Notes: generated from the letters alone by a model not told the origin. DNA of 64,000 nt from Demequina sp. NBRC 110057 (GCF_002090175.1 NZ_BBRN01000003.1:558001-622000), one strand, 5' to 3'; positions 26,011 to 35,787 are shown, counted from the stretch's first letter. Numbers and translations are program-made.

Positions 26011-26943
26011 CTACTCCTGACGACTCGGGGATCCTGAACCATCGTAGGGCGTCGCCAGGTCGCTCCCCGCCCTGTCTCGCTGTGGGCGCAACAGCACCAC
26101 GGCCCCGGCAAGCGCCGCGCCTCCGACCGCTCCCCAGGGGCCGATGCGTTCGCCAAGGACGAGCGCGCCGAGCACGGCTGCGACGAGCGGCTCCAGCAGG
26201 GAGACGATGGTCGCGACGAAGGCGGGCACTGTCGCCAACCCGGCGAGGTAGGCCACGTACGCGCACGCCGTCGACACCACGCCGAGGGCGAGGGCGTACC
26301 CCCAGCCCTCCGTCCCGCTCGGCACGCCCCAGCCGCCGAGGCCGGCGACGGGAAGCAGCATCACCCCGCCCGCGGTGAACGACAGCGCCGTGAGGCGCAC
26401 CGCGGTGAGCCCGGCCACGGGCCTGCGGTTCACAAACGTGAGCGACGCAAAGGCCGCGCCGGCCGCGAGCGCGACGGCGACGCCGGTGAGGGCGTCCTGC
26501 CCCGCATCGATCGACGTGCCCAGCAGTGCGGCGAGCCCGGCGAGCGCGAGCGCCAGGGCGGCCACGGTGCGGGGAGCGGGGCGCACCCGGCCCACGGCGG
26601 CATCGGCCACCGCCACCCACAGCGGCGCGGAGCCGATGGTGACGAGCGTCGCGAGGGAGACCCCCGCGAGCGCGACCGCGCCGAAGTAGGCCACCTCGAA
26701 CAGCGCGGTGAGCGCGCCGGTGATGAGGATCCGCCGGCGCATCGCCGGCGTGAGGGAGCCGAGACCGAGCGTGCGCGACACCGCGAGCACAGCGATGAGG
26801 GCGAGGCCGGCGATGAGCATGCGCCACATCGCGATCGAGGGGGCGGGCACGTCCGAATGCTCGGCCAGCAGCGCCCCGAGGACGCCGCCCGTGCCCCACA
26901 ACACCGCCGCGAGAACGACGAGGCCGAAATGGGAGGAGCGCAC
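26011..26943 (-). CDS. EamA/DMT-family transporter
   Basis: A 310-residue membrane protein with about ten hydrophobic helices in two EamA repeats (first from [19 protein letters not shown], second from [20 protein letters not shown]). The substrate is unknown; relatives export metabolites or amino acids. The GTG start is embedded in the right arm of a 15-bp hairpin that lies just downstream of hpf. TACTGT in the hairpin loop is six bases before the GTG, suggesting an independent leaderless transcript. Confidence 0.87.
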   Translation of the reverse strand: MRSSHFGLVVLAAVLWGTGGVLGALLAEHSDVPAPSIAMWRMLIAGLALIAVLAVSRTLGLGSLTPAMRRRILITGALTALFEVAYFGAVALAGVSLATLVTIGSAPLWVAVADAAVGRVRPAPRTVAALALALAGLAALLGTSIDAGQDALTGVAVALAAGAAFASLTFVNRRPVAGLTAVRLTALSFTAGGVMLLPVAGLGGWGVPSGTEGWGYALALGVVSTACAYVAYLAGLATVPAFVATIVSLLEPLVAAVLGALVLGERIGPWGAVGGAALAGAVVLLRPQRDRAGSDLATPYDGSGSPSRQE

Positions 26944-26970
26944 GCCGGCACAGTACCGGCGTGCGCTCCT
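26934..26970 (-). terminator. hairpin terminator of hpf overlapping the eamA start
   Basis: A perfect 15-bp stem, AGGAGCGCACGCCGG / CCGGCGTGCGCTCCT, with a 7-nt loop, 12 bases beyond the hpf stop. In the leftward transcript it would end hpf mRNA, yet the 3' arm contains the GTG start codon of eamA. Confidence 0.65.
26950..26955 (-). promoter_or_regulatory. leaderless -10 box of eamA
   Basis: TACTGT on the minus strand, then GCCGGC, then GTG at 26943. The box lies in the loop of the hpf terminator hairpin. Confidence 0.45.
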
Positions 26971-26982
26971 TCAGGGAATGGG

Positions 26983-27660
26983 TTAGGCCGTCTCGAGCGC
27001 CTCCTCGTGCGCGGGCGCGGCCTCAAGGTGGAGCACGCCGTACGTCCAGCCGCGGCGGCGGTACACGGCCGACGGCAGGTCGGCGTCGGCGTCGTGGAAC
27101 AGGAAGAAGTCGTGTCCCACGAGCTCCATCTGGTCGATCGCCTCGGCGACCGTCATGGGCGCGGCGGCGTGGGTCTTGGAACGGATGACGATAGGGGTGC
27201 CGTCGATGGCGACCTCGCGGGTCGCGTCCTGAGGCGCGCCCTCCCACGACTGCACGGACTCCACGGGGTCGGCGGTGCCCTCACCGGCGGTCACGGCGGG
27301 GTCGTCCTTGGCCTGGAGGTCGTGGACCACCTCGTGCAGCGACGGCTTGCCGACGTGCCGCTTGGCGCGGCGCTCGTGGAGGCGGCGCAGTTGCTCGGTG
27401 ATGCGCATCGACGCCTTATCGAGGGCGACGAGGCGGTCGTCGGCCGATGCCTCGGCACGCATCACTCCCCCCTTGCCGTGGAGGGTGATCTCGACGCGCT
27501 CTCGGTCGCCGGAGAGCTTGGGGTTGCGTTCGTGGACGACGGTGACCTCGGCCCGGGTCGCGCGGGTGGCGAGAGATTCGATCTTGTCCATCTTTTCGAA
27601 GATCTTCTCGCGCACGTCCTCGGAGACCTTGGTGTGACGTCCGACAATCGCGATGTCCAT
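26983..27660 (-). CDS. hpf: long-form ribosome hibernation-promoting factor
   Basis: A 225-residue protein. Residues 1-100 form the S30AE/YfiA domain ([24 protein letters not shown]), and the last 60 residues form the dimerisation domain of long HPF ([32 protein letters not shown]), joined by a roughly 65-residue linker. Long HPF dimerises 70S ribosomes into 100S particles in stationary phase or stress. GGAGCTGC precedes the ATG. A perfect hairpin ends the gene. Position between comF and secA is conserved in actinobacteria. Confidence 0.94.
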   Translation of the reverse strand: MDIAIVGRHTKVSEDVREKIFEKMDKIESLATRATRAEVTVVHERNPKLSGDRERVEITLHGKGGVMRAEASADDRLVALDKASMRITEQLRRLHERRAKRHVGKPSLHEVVHDLQAKDDPAVTAGEGTADPVESVQSWEGAPQDATREVAIDGTPIVIRSKTHAAAPMTVAEAIDQMELVGHDFFLFHDADADLPSAVYRRRGWTYGVLHLEAAPAHEEALETA

Positions 27661-27788
27661 GGGAGCAGCTCCTTCGCAGTTCTGAATGCGGCCAGGCGGC
27701 CTGGGGCTTGGGTGACAGCGGCGCCTCTCGCGCCTGCGGCATCACCTCCCCTGTGTCGAAGGTGCCGGCCCACGAGGCCGGTGGAATC

Positions 27789-28520
27789 TCACCCTAGCCC
27801 CGATGAGGCACTCGCGCGACCAGCATCGGCGACGGCGAGCACGATCGCCCCGACGACAGGTGTCCCCGCCCCCTCGAGCGCCCGCACGCTCGCCGCGAGG
27901 GTCGCCCCGGTGGTCATCACGTCGTCGGTGAGCACGGCGGCGACGCCGGCCCGCAGGGGCTCCGCGGTGATCGCGCCGGCCATCCCCGCCCAGCGCCGGC
28001 GGGCGGACCCGCCGCGCTGCTCGCCGTGCCCGAGTCGCAGCACTCCCCTCGCGCGCGTGACCTCCAGCCCGGCCTCCGCGAGCCCCGCGGTGGCCGACCT
28101 GGCGAGCAGCGCGGACAGGTCCCTTCCCCTGCGTCGCGCGGCCCCGGGGCGCGAGGGCACGGCCACCACGGCGAGGGACGCCGGCACGTCGGCGAGGGCG
28201 ACCTCGACGCCCCGAGCGGCGCGACGCATCGCGTCTGCGAGCAGGGCGTCGAGGTCGCGTCGTCCCGCGTCCTTCCAGGCCGTGAGGAAGCCGTGCGCGG
28301 GCCCACCGAGCGTCGCGGGCGCCCACACCGGCATCGGCTCTCGCCCCTCGATGTCGAGGCGCGGCGCGAGCGACTCACACCTGAGCGGCTCCTCCCACCA
28401 CACGCACGCGCACTCCTCGCACCAGCGCACGTCCGTGGTCCCGCATCCGGGACACTCCACGGGGATCGCGACCCGTGCGAGGTCGGTCGCGGCGCGCACA
28501 AAAACCGCGAGGGGATCCAT
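27789..28520 (-). CDS. comF: ComF-family phosphoribosyltransferase-like protein
   Basis: A 243-residue protein. An N-terminal zinc-ribbon-like Cys cluster (VECPGCGTTDVRWCEECAC) precedes a phosphoribosyltransferase domain with the PRPP loop VAAVLTDDVMTTGATLAASVRALEGAG. In competent bacteria ComF helps import transforming DNA; in actinobacteria its role is not established. ATG at 28520 is taken because the Cys cluster follows at the usual distance and the upstream extension has no family similarity. It lies 92 bases from lpqB. A small 6-bp hairpin at 27765-27781 follows its stop. Confidence 0.88.
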   Translation of the reverse strand: MDPLAVFVRAATDLARVAIPVECPGCGTTDVRWCEECACVWWEEPLRCESLAPRLDIEGREPMPVWAPATLGGPAHGFLTAWKDAGRRDLDALLADAMRRAARGVEVALADVPASLAVVAVPSRPGAARRRGRDLSALLARSATAGLAEAGLEVTRARGVLRLGHGEQRGGSARRRWAGMAGAITAEPLRAGVAAVLTDDVMTTGATLAASVRALEGAGTPVVGAIVLAVADAGRASASSGLG

Positions 28521-28612
28521 GCCGCGAGCGTGGCCGGGCCCGGCGGGCCGCGTCGACCTCGACGGGCCGATGCCGGTCCGCCTCCCGACCGACGAGGGCC
28601 TGGGGACGACGG

Positions 28613-30334
28613 TCAGCCCGCGTAGGCGACGTCCTCCGTGTCCTTGAGCACGGTGGCCCACGAGGTTCCGGCACGCTCCTCCACGGTGCCGTCCTCGCCG
28701 ACCACGACGAGGGAGGATTCCCCCGACCTGGCGGTCACCGCGCTCGCGTCGCGCAAGGTCACCAGGGCGGTCGTGAAGCCGCCCACGGACGCGAGCCACA
28801 GGGGCGACGCGGTGCCGTCGAGGGGTTCGCCCAGCACCGCGACCGACAGGTTGTCCACCCATGCGATGTCGACGCCCGCCCCCACGCCGGCCCCCACGCC
28901 GAGGGGTTCGCCGATGCCCGTGGGGTTGCCGTCAGCGTCGCGCACGATGGCGGCGATCTCGAGGGAGGCCTGCCCGCCGGCCTTGGACAGGACGGCGATC
29001 CTGCTCCCGTCCCGCGATACCGCGAGGGCCACGACGGTGCGGCCAGTGAGCCACCCGTCTCCGAGGCTGAGCGGCTCGTCGCCCGTCGCGGCCACCAGCA
29101 GGGGCCCGCCCGCCCGCTCCACGGTCCACAACGCGCCATACCTGTCGTAACTGGGCGCGACCAGCCCCGATCCGCCGATGACGGTGGTCGCCTCCGCGAG
29201 CGCGGCGTCCTCGCTCGCCTCCTCGATCGGGGTCATCGATGCGAAGCCGGCGCTCAGCACGGTGGTGGACTGCACTCCCACGCCGTCGATCACGTATGCC
29301 GCCTCGCCGCCGTCATACGACAGCGCCAGGCCACGCGCCGCCTGCGGGACGGCGCCCGCTCCATCGGGAACGGCGAGAGTATTGCCGTCCCACAATCCCA
29401 AACGATCGCCTGCGAGGACCGCGGCGGTCGAGTCCGGCACGGGGGGCTGGCTCAGCGTGATGTCCGCACCGTCGGCGATGGGCAGGCCGCCGATGCGCAC
29501 GTCGACGTCGGTCACGTCCGGCAGCGATCCCAGGGTCATGGTGAGCTGTTCCTCGGCGAGCGCCCGCTCCTGCGGTGTCCCGGCCGACTGCGCCGTGAGG
29601 TCGACCGTGGCGACGCCACCCTCGACCACCACGGACTCGACCGCGAGCGCCGCCGTTGCGGGGAAGCCGGTCACGACCGCATCGGCCAACCATGGGGAGG
29701 GGCCCTCAATCAGTTCGCGCGCCGCCGAGGTCGCGGGGTTGACGCGAGGAAGCCACCGCAGCTCGGGCGTCGCGGTCGTGAGGTCTGGCGTCGCATAGAC
29801 GAGCTGGACGGCACGGAAGAAACTAGTGAAGTTGGCCTCGGAGATGACCACGCCGTCGGACAGCGAGGCGATGCGCCACTGGCCGTCCTCGTCCTGCTCC
29901 ATGCCGAACTCGACGCGCTCAACGGTCTCGTCGGCGGCATCGGTGAGGCGCCCCGACTCGTCAACCGACGCGGCGAGCGGCACCTCGTAGGTCACGGTGG
30001 TGTCCGCCTCATCCCACTCGGGAGCGACGGCGCCGGAGTCATACACGAGGGTGCGGGCGGACGGGTCCCAGGTCGCCGCCGCCTCGGGGGTAAGGAACTC
30101 GCGGGCGACGGTGAAGTCGGAGGCGACACCGCCGGCGGCGGCGGTGAGGAAGCCCGTGACGATCGCCGCCGGCCCGTCCGTGGCACCGGGGCCCTGCACG
30201 ATCGGCTCGAATGGCTCGACCGGGTCCACGTCGGCGTCGCCGGACTCGACCGGGCCCTCGGTGGGGATGGACGAGCACGCGGTCAGCGCGAGCGCGGCGG
30301 CGCCGGCGAGCGCGGCAAGGCGGGACGCACGCAT
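28613..30334 (-). CDS. lpqB: lipoprotein LpqB, partner of MtrAB
   Basis: A 573-residue lipoprotein with a lipobox LTAC near residue 20. A GerMN-type domain lies at about 190-300 (LTMTLGSLPDVTDVDVRIGG), followed by a beta-propeller-like C-terminal half. In mycobacteria LpqB interacts with the sensor kinase MtrB and influences MtrA phosphorylation and envelope growth. The ATG overlaps the mtrB stop (ATGA), giving the conserved operon mtrA-mtrB-lpqB. The C-terminus is shorter on recognisable motifs than the N-terminal half, but the length is normal for the family. Confidence 0.94.
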   Translation of the reverse strand: MRASRLAALAGAAALALTACSSIPTEGPVESGDADVDPVEPFEPIVQGPGATDGPAAIVTGFLTAAAGGVASDFTVAREFLTPEAAATWDPSARTLVYDSGAVAPEWDEADTTVTYEVPLAASVDESGRLTDAADETVERVEFGMEQDEDGQWRIASLSDGVVISEANFTSFFRAVQLVYATPDLTTATPELRWLPRVNPATSAARELIEGPSPWLADAVVTGFPATAALAVESVVVEGGVATVDLTAQSAGTPQERALAEEQLTMTLGSLPDVTDVDVRIGGLPIADGADITLSQPPVPDSTAAVLAGDRLGLWDGNTLAVPDGAGAVPQAARGLALSYDGGEAAYVIDGVGVQSTTVLSAGFASMTPIEEASEDAALAEATTVIGGSGLVAPSYDRYGALWTVERAGGPLLVAATGDEPLSLGDGWLTGRTVVALAVSRDGSRIAVLSKAGGQASLEIAAIVRDADGNPTGIGEPLGVGAGVGAGVDIAWVDNLSVAVLGEPLDGTASPLWLASVGGFTTALVTLRDASAVTARSGESSLVVVGEDGTVEERAGTSWATVLKDTEDVAYAG

Positions 30335-32019
30335 CAGGGGGTCTCCTCGGAGTCGACGGCGGGCCGGTAGGCAGCATCGGCCGCGTCGGCGTCGCCCGTG
30401 AGGACGGGCGAGAACACGACCATGTCCCCCACATTCTCAAACCCACCCTGGCGCAGCACGAGCGGCAGCGGGGCGTTCTGCCCGAGCCCCTCGGCGGTGC
30501 GCGGCAGCAGCAGGCGGAAGCTCGCGCCCTGGCCGGGCGCTCCCCACACCTCGAGGGTCCCGTCGTGAAGGACGGCGTCCTCGCGAGCGATGGAGAGCCC
30601 GAGGCCGGTGCCGCCCATCGTGCGGGCGCGCGCCGCATCGGCCCGCCAGAAGCGATCGAAGACGCGGTCGACCTGCTGGGTGGTGAGCCCCACACCGTAG
30701 TCGCGCACCAGAACGGCCACGCCGCGCCGGTTGGAGGCCACGGCCACCTCGACGCCCGCCTGCGAGGCGTGCTCGACGGCGTTGGACAGGAGGTTGCGGA
30801 CGATGCGGCCCACGCGGGGCCTGTCGATCGACGCCGTGTGGGGGCCGGGGCCCATGCGCATCGTGATGCCGATGCCGAGTCCGCCGGCGACGGGGATCAT
30901 CGCCTCGACCTCGTCGCGGACCACGTCGGCCACGTCCATCGACTCGAACTCCAGCTGGGCGGCGCCCGCGTCGATCCTGGAGATCTCGAGGAGGTCGGCG
31001 AGGAGCGCCTCGAAGCGGTCGAGCTGAGTGCTGAGGAGCTCGGCCGAACGTGCTGCCGCAGGGTCGAACTCGTCGCGTGCGTCGTGCAGCACGTCCGAGG
31101 CCATGCGGATGGTGGTCAGAGGCGTGCGCAGCTCGTGCGACACGTCGGACACGAAGCGGCGCTGCAGGCGGGAGAGGTGCTCCATGCGAGTGATCTGTCG
31201 CTGCAGCGACTCGGCCATGTCGTTGAAGGTCTGGGCGAGAGTCGCCATCTCGTCGTGGCCGCGCACCGTCATCCGCTCGGACAGCCGCCCCTCGGCAAGG
31301 CGCGACGCGACGCGCGCCGCCTGACGCACGGGTCGCACCGCCTGGTTGGTCACGAACCACGTCATCACCACGACGAGGCCCACGAGCACGACGGCGCCGA
31401 TCGCGAGCACCTGCTGAATGAGCGCGAGCGTGTCCTGTTCGTCCGCGAGCGAGTACACGAAGTACAGCTCGTAGGGTCCTGCCACCCCCAGGTCGAGAGG
31501 CGAGCCGACCACGACCCCCGGCACTCCCGTCTCGGGAAGCGACACGAACTGCCACGGCAGCGCCTCCCCCTCGGCGACGGCGAGGCGCATCTCGGTGGAC
31601 ACGGCCGGGCCGATGCCGGTGGGCAGCTCGCCCACCGTCAGCGGGATCTGGGAGGTGTTCTCCGGCGAGCGCAGCACCACGATGCCGCGCTGCTCGCCGC
31701 CGAGCGAGCGCAGCTCGATGAACAGGTCGTAGACGAACTGCTGCATGTCGGCGGGGTTGGCCGCGGTGGTCGACGCGGCGCGTTCCTGCGCCGTCGCCGC
31801 GTCGCGGGCCGACTCGGCGAGCACGCGGTCCACGCGGTCGTCCACGAGCCCGTCACGGATCTGCGTCGTCGCGTAGGCCCCCAGCAGCATCACTGTGCCG
31901 ATGCCGATGACGAGGGTCGTCGAGACGATGCGCACCGACATCGAGCGCGACCACCGCCTGGTCGCCGTGCGCACCGGAGCGATGAGCGCGGCGCCCACGG
32001 CGCGCGCCGACACCCTCAC
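30334..32019 (-). CDS. mtrB: sensor histidine kinase MtrB
   Basis: A 561-residue membrane kinase. Transmembrane helices lie near residues 32-50 and 203-223, enclosing an extracellular sensor region. A HAMP domain follows (to about 275), then HisKA with phospho-acceptor His295 in SDVSHELRTPLTTIRM, and HATPase_c with NLLSNAVEHA, DYGVGL and GGTGLGLSIARE. MtrB senses division and wall-growth signals in mycobacteria. GTG at 32019 overlaps the mtrA stop (GTGA). The C-terminal tail of about 40 residues beyond the ATPase domain is also found in related kinases. Confidence 0.95.
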   Translation of the reverse strand: MRVSARAVGAALIAPVRTATRRWSRSMSVRIVSTTLVIGIGTVMLLGAYATTQIRDGLVDDRVDRVLAESARDAATAQERAASTTAANPADMQQFVYDLFIELRSLGGEQRGIVVLRSPENTSQIPLTVGELPTGIGPAVSTEMRLAVAEGEALPWQFVSLPETGVPGVVVGSPLDLGVAGPYELYFVYSLADEQDTLALIQQVLAIGAVVLVGLVVVMTWFVTNQAVRPVRQAARVASRLAEGRLSERMTVRGHDEMATLAQTFNDMAESLQRQITRMEHLSRLQRRFVSDVSHELRTPLTTIRMASDVLHDARDEFDPAAARSAELLSTQLDRFEALLADLLEISRIDAGAAQLEFESMDVADVVRDEVEAMIPVAGGLGIGITMRMGPGPHTASIDRPRVGRIVRNLLSNAVEHASQAGVEVAVASNRRGVAVLVRDYGVGLTTQQVDRVFDRFWRADAARARTMGGTGLGLSIAREDAVLHDGTLEVWGAPGQGASFRLLLPRTAEGLGQNAPLPLVLRQGGFENVGDMVVFSPVLTGDADAADAAYRPAVDSEETP

Positions 32020-32699
32020 GGCGTGTGACTGCCGGCCTTGTACCCGACGCCGCGCACGGTCTGGATGATCTCCGGGCTCTCCGGGTCGCGCTCGATCTTC
32101 GCGCGCAGGCGCTGGATGTGGACGTTCACGAGCCGCGTATCGGCGGCGTGACGGTACCCCCACACGTCCTCGAGCAGCACCTCGCGCGTGAACACCTGGC
32201 CGGGGGCGCGGGCGAGAGTGGTGAGGACGTCAAACTCGAGCGGGGTCAGCGGGATGAGGTCCCCGGCGCGCGTGACACGGTGACCCGTGACGTCGATCTC
32301 GAGGTCGCCGATGCGCAGCACCGGAGCGACGGCGGCGTCGTTGCGGCGCAGGCGGGCGCGCACGCGGGCGATGAGCTCGCGGGGCTTGAAGGGCTTGGGG
32401 ATGTAGTCGTCGGCGCCCGATTCGAGCCCCAGCACCACGTCCACGGTGTCCGACTTGGCGGTCAGCATGATGATGGGGACGCCCGACTCCCCACGGATCT
32501 CGCGGCAGATGTCGATGCCGGAGCGGCCGGGAAGCATGAGGTCCAGCAGGATCACGTCCGGCTGCTCCGCGCGGAAGATGTCCACCGCGCGGTCGCCGTG
32601 GTCACAGAAGATGGGGTCGAAGCCGTCGCCGCGCAGGACGATGCCGATCATCTCCGCGACAGCCGGATCGTCGTCGACCACCAGGATGCGTGCCGTCAT
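32016..32699 (-). CDS. mtrA: response regulator MtrA
   Basis: A 227-residue OmpR-type regulator. Receiver: VVDDDPAVAEMI, phospho-acceptor Asp53 in LLDLMLPG, and Lys102 in YIPKPFKPRE. DNA-binding winged helix: LTPLEFDVLTTLARAPGQVFTREVLLEDVWGYRHAADTRLVNVHIQRLRAKIE, nearly identical to mycobacterial MtrA. MTARILVVDDD at 32699 is taken as start by family length; an ATG nine bases upstream (MAAMTARIL) is possible. It is the first gene of mtrA-mtrB-lpqB. Confidence 0.96.
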   Translation of the reverse strand: MTARILVVDDDPAVAEMIGIVLRGDGFDPIFCDHGDRAVDIFRAEQPDVILLDLMLPGRSGIDICREIRGESGVPIIMLTAKSDTVDVVLGLESGADDYIPKPFKPRELIARVRARLRRNDAAVAPVLRIGDLEIDVTGHRVTRAGDLIPLTPLEFDVLTTLARAPGQVFTREVLLEDVWGYRHAADTRLVNVHIQRLRAKIERDPESPEIIQTVRGVGYKAGSHTP

Positions 32700-32794
32700 A
32701 GCAGCCATCTTGCCATGCGACACGGCGCCTTCCCCAGGAGCCCTCGCCGCGTGGGAGTCGCATGGCAGGATAGGCCCGGTCAGGGAGGATGCAC

Positions 32795-33940
32795 GTGCCG
32801 AACAGCGAACCGCAGGACCCCACCGCGCCCCCGCAGTGGCCCGGCGCCTCACCCGAGGCCGCCCCGCCAGCATGGGTAACGCCAGCATCGGGCACACCTG
32901 CTCAGGAGGGCGCCTCACCTGCGGCCGCGCCGCCCTCGGCAGCGGCGGCGCCGTCCGGCCACGCTGTTCCCGCGCAGGGCGCCCCCACGTATCGCTCGTG
33001 GCAGCCGGGGATCCTCCCGCTGAAGCCGTTGTCTTTCGGGGATTTCCTCGCCGTCCCCTTCCGCGCGATCCGGTTCAACCGCGCCGTCATGCTGGGTGCC
33101 CCGCTGCTCTTCACCCTGGTCTCGGCGGTGCTCACCGTCGTCACGATGTGGGTCGCGTTCAACGACGCGGGCCTGTTCGGATGGTCGGCGACACCCACGG
33201 TGTCCACCCTCGGCGGCGAGTCAATCGCCCTCATCGTCATCGCGGTCGCGAGCCTGCTGCTCGCCGACCTGTTCTCGAGCTCGATCATCGCCCCCGGCGT
33301 GGCGCGCGCCGTGCTGGGCGAGCGCATCGGCATCGCGGTCGCGTGGCGCCAGGTGCGGCGCCGCCTGGGCTCGCTCGTCCTCCTCTACCTGCTCACCTTC
33401 GCCGTCGTGTGCGTGGTGGGGGCCGTGGCGCTGTCGCCGCTGCTTCTCCTCATCGGGGCCGATGGCGGCGTGGTGGCGCTCGCGGTGCTGCTCACCATCG
33501 TCGCGTGCCTGGCAAGCGTTCCCGTCTTCGTCGCGATCGTCGCCCTGCAGGGCATCGCCCGCGCGCTCATCGTGCTCGAGGACGTGGGGATCGGCGCCGG
33601 CCTGCGGCGTGCGTTCGGGCTCGTCAAGGGCCGCCTGTGGTGGACGATCCTCATCGTCTTCGTCGCGGGCGTCCTCATCAACATCGTGGCCGCCGTGGTG
33701 CAGCAGGTGGGACAGATTGGCGCCCTCGCCGCGAGCTTCCTCGCACCCCAGGCGGAGGTGGTCGTCGGCATCGCCTACTTCCTCGCGATCGGCCTGTCGT
33801 ACGCGGTCTCGGCGCTCGTGACCTACTCGTACCTCGGTTCCGTCTACGCGCTGCTCTACATCGACCTGCGTATGCGCCACGAGGGCTTCGACATCGACCT
33901 CGCCAGGGCCGCAGAGGCGCGGGCCGCGGGACGGGCCTGA
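32795..33940 (+). CDS. membrane protein with glycerophosphodiester-phosphodiesterase membrane-type domain
   Basis: A 381-residue protein. Residues 1-70 are a Pro/Ala-rich cytosolic stretch; the segment PGILPLKPLSFGDFLAVPFRAIRFN follows, a hallmark of this actinobacterial group, and then about six to eight transmembrane helices. No soluble catalytic domain is present, so the enzyme name of the family describes only the membrane part. GTG at 32795 is preferred to ATG at 32789 because GGGAGG is six bases from the GTG but directly abuts the ATG. It starts the MoxR cluster. Confidence 0.82.
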   Translation: MPNSEPQDPTAPPQWPGASPEAAPPAWVTPASGTPAQEGASPAAAPPSAAAAPSGHAVPAQGAPTYRSWQPGILPLKPLSFGDFLAVPFRAIRFNRAVMLGAPLLFTLVSAVLTVVTMWVAFNDAGLFGWSATPTVSTLGGESIALIVIAVASLLLADLFSSSIIAPGVARAVLGERIGIAVAWRQVRRRLGSLVLLYLLTFAVVCVVGAVALSPLLLLIGADGGVVALAVLLTIVACLASVPVFVAIVALQGIARALIVLEDVGIGAGLRRAFGLVKGRLWWTILIVFVAGVLINIVAAVVQQVGQIGALAASFLAPQAEVVVGIAYFLAIGLSYAVSALVTYSYLGSVYALLYIDLRMRHEGFDIDLARAAEARAAGRA

Positions 33941-33943
33941 CGC

Positions 33944-34591
33944 GTGCGGCTCACCATCCCCGTCGATCCCGGCGCCGATGAGGCCCGCAAGTGGGCCGAG
34001 GAGGAACTGGCGAAGTCCGAGTATCAGTCCGAGCCGGTCACCTGGCTCGACAGCTTCGGCCGGTGGCTTGCCGACATCTTCAGCGGATTCGGCGACTTCG
34101 GATCGGGGCTGAGCCTGCCGGGCATCCTGGTCCTGATCGTCGTCGTGATCGCACTGGTGGGACTCGTGGTGTGGCTCGTCGTGGGGCCGATGCGCCGCTC
34201 CAGGGTCGCGCGCTCCTCCGCGCCCGTCCTCGAGGACGATGCGCGCAGCGCCGAGGAGATGGAGGCGGCAGCACGCGCCGCCGCCGGCCGCAGCGACTGG
34301 GACCTGGCCGTCACGGAGATCTACCGCGCCCTGGTGCGCAGGCTCGACGGTCGCGGCGTCGTGGACGTGTCCGACGGGATGACGGCCGACGAGGCGGCAC
34401 GCGCGATCGGCGCCGCCGTCCCCGTGGTCGGGGGCGCGATCGCGGCGGTGGCACACGACTTCGACGTGGCACGGTACGGCGCGGGCGGGCTCGCCTCGCC
34501 TGCCTGGGAACGAGCCGTCGTCGTCTACGATCGCGCCGCGACCGCGCGGCGCACGGCGGTCGCCAGCGACCGGGCGGAGGCCACCGCATGA
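33944..34591 (+). CDS. DUF4129 membrane protein
   Basis: A 215-residue protein with one transmembrane segment (LPGILVLIVVVIALVGLVVWLVV, about residues 57-79) and a cytoplasmic DUF4129 domain (AAGRSDWDLAVTEIYRALVRRLDGRGVV). DUF4129 proteins occur beside MoxR ATPases and DUF58 proteins and sometimes with transglutaminase modules. It starts with GTG three bases after the preceding stop, and its own stop overlaps the next start (ATGA). Confidence 0.85.
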   Translation: MRLTIPVDPGADEARKWAEEELAKSEYQSEPVTWLDSFGRWLADIFSGFGDFGSGLSLPGILVLIVVVIALVGLVVWLVVGPMRRSRVARSSAPVLEDDARSAEEMEAAARAAAGRSDWDLAVTEIYRALVRRLDGRGVVDVSDGMTADEAARAIGAAVPVVGGAIAAVAHDFDVARYGAGGLASPAWERAVVVYDRAATARRTAVASDRAEATA

Positions 34592-35787
34592 GCGTGACGT
34601 ACGCCCGAGCCGAGGAGCGGCCCTCGGTCGCCCAGCAGGCACGCAGGCGGCCGGTCGCGATCGTGGCAGCGATCCTCTTCGTCGGCCTCGTGGCGATCCT
34701 GGTGTGGTCGGCACGGCCGGAGGACTCCACCGCCCTGTCCCCCGACAACCCCGGCACGGACGGGGCACGCGCCGCGGCGCAGATCCTCCGCGACCAGGGC
34801 GTGGAGGTGCGCTACTCGACGACGCTGGGCTCGATCCGCGTCGACGACCCCGCGAGCACCACGCTCGTAGTGGCCGCGCCCGACTCCCTGCGGGACCACC
34901 AGATCGACGCCCTGCTTGCCTACCCGGGCGACCTGGTCTTCCTCGGCACCGATGACCGGGTGCTCACCGCCGCCCAGACCGGCATGGCAACCGCCGGAGT
35001 GTGGGGCTCGACCACCACCGTGCCGGCCGCCTGCGAGGACCCCGACGCCCTGGCGGCGGGGCAGATCGAGGTGGGCCCCGAGGCGGTCGCCGGGTCACCC
35101 TCGGCCGGCACCACCGTATGCTTCCTCACCGGCGACGGGACGGCGGGCTACCTCGACGTGGAGCGCGACGCGGGGCGGATGACCATGCTCGCCTCGGCCC
35201 AGATCGTGACGAACGACAGGCTGGACGTCGCCGGCAACGCATCGCTCACGCTGCACACCCTCGGCCGGCACCAGACCGTGGAGTGGTACGTCGCCTCCCT
35301 CGCCGACGCGTCCGTCCCGACCTGGGAGGGTGGCCAGCCCGTCGAGGTTCCCGACGACGTCACCCTCGCGCCCGACTACCTTCCCCCCGGCACCCTGCAG
35401 GCCGCCTTCGCGCTCGCGCTCGCGGTGCTCGTGGCCGCTCTGTGGCGAGCGCGCCGCTTCGGCCCGCTCGTACGCGAGCCGCTGCCCGTGGTGGTTCGCG
35501 CCTCCGAGGCGACGCGAGGCAGGGCCCGCCTGTACCGCCGTGCGGGGGCCGCGGGACGCGCGGGAGCGGCGTTGCGCGCGCACGCCGCGACACGCATCGG
35601 CGCCCGTCTTGGAGTGCCGAGGAGCGCCAGTCCCGACGCGCTCGTTGACGCCGTAGCGCGTGCCACGGGCCGCCGACGCGACGACGTCGCACGCGTGCTG
35701 TACGGCCCACCGCCCGCCGGCGACGCCGCCCTGATGTCCCTGATCGCTCAGCTCGACGCCCTGGAAAGCGAGGTTCACCGACCGTGA
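34588..35787 (+). CDS. DUF4350 membrane protein
   Basis: A 399-residue protein with an N-terminal transmembrane helix (VAIVAAILFVGLVAILVWSA), an extracytoplasmic domain with the DUF4350 pattern (SPDNPGTDGARAAAQILRDQGVEVRYSTTLGSI), a second helix near 270-288 (LQAAFALALAVLVAALW), and a cytosolic C-terminal region. Function is unknown. It overlaps both neighbours by four bases, so the cluster is translated as a unit. Confidence 0.85.
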   Translation: MSVTYARAEERPSVAQQARRRPVAIVAAILFVGLVAILVWSARPEDSTALSPDNPGTDGARAAAQILRDQGVEVRYSTTLGSIRVDDPASTTLVVAAPDSLRDHQIDALLAYPGDLVFLGTDDRVLTAAQTGMATAGVWGSTTTVPAACEDPDALAAGQIEVGPEAVAGSPSAGTTVCFLTGDGTAGYLDVERDAGRMTMLASAQIVTNDRLDVAGNASLTLHTLGRHQTVEWYVASLADASVPTWEGGQPVEVPDDVTLAPDYLPPGTLQAAFALALAVLVAALWRARRFGPLVREPLPVVVRASEATRGRARLYRRAGAAGRAGAALRAHAATRIGARLGVPRSASPDALVDAVARATGRRRDDVARVLYGPPPAGDAALMSLIAQLDALESEVHRP

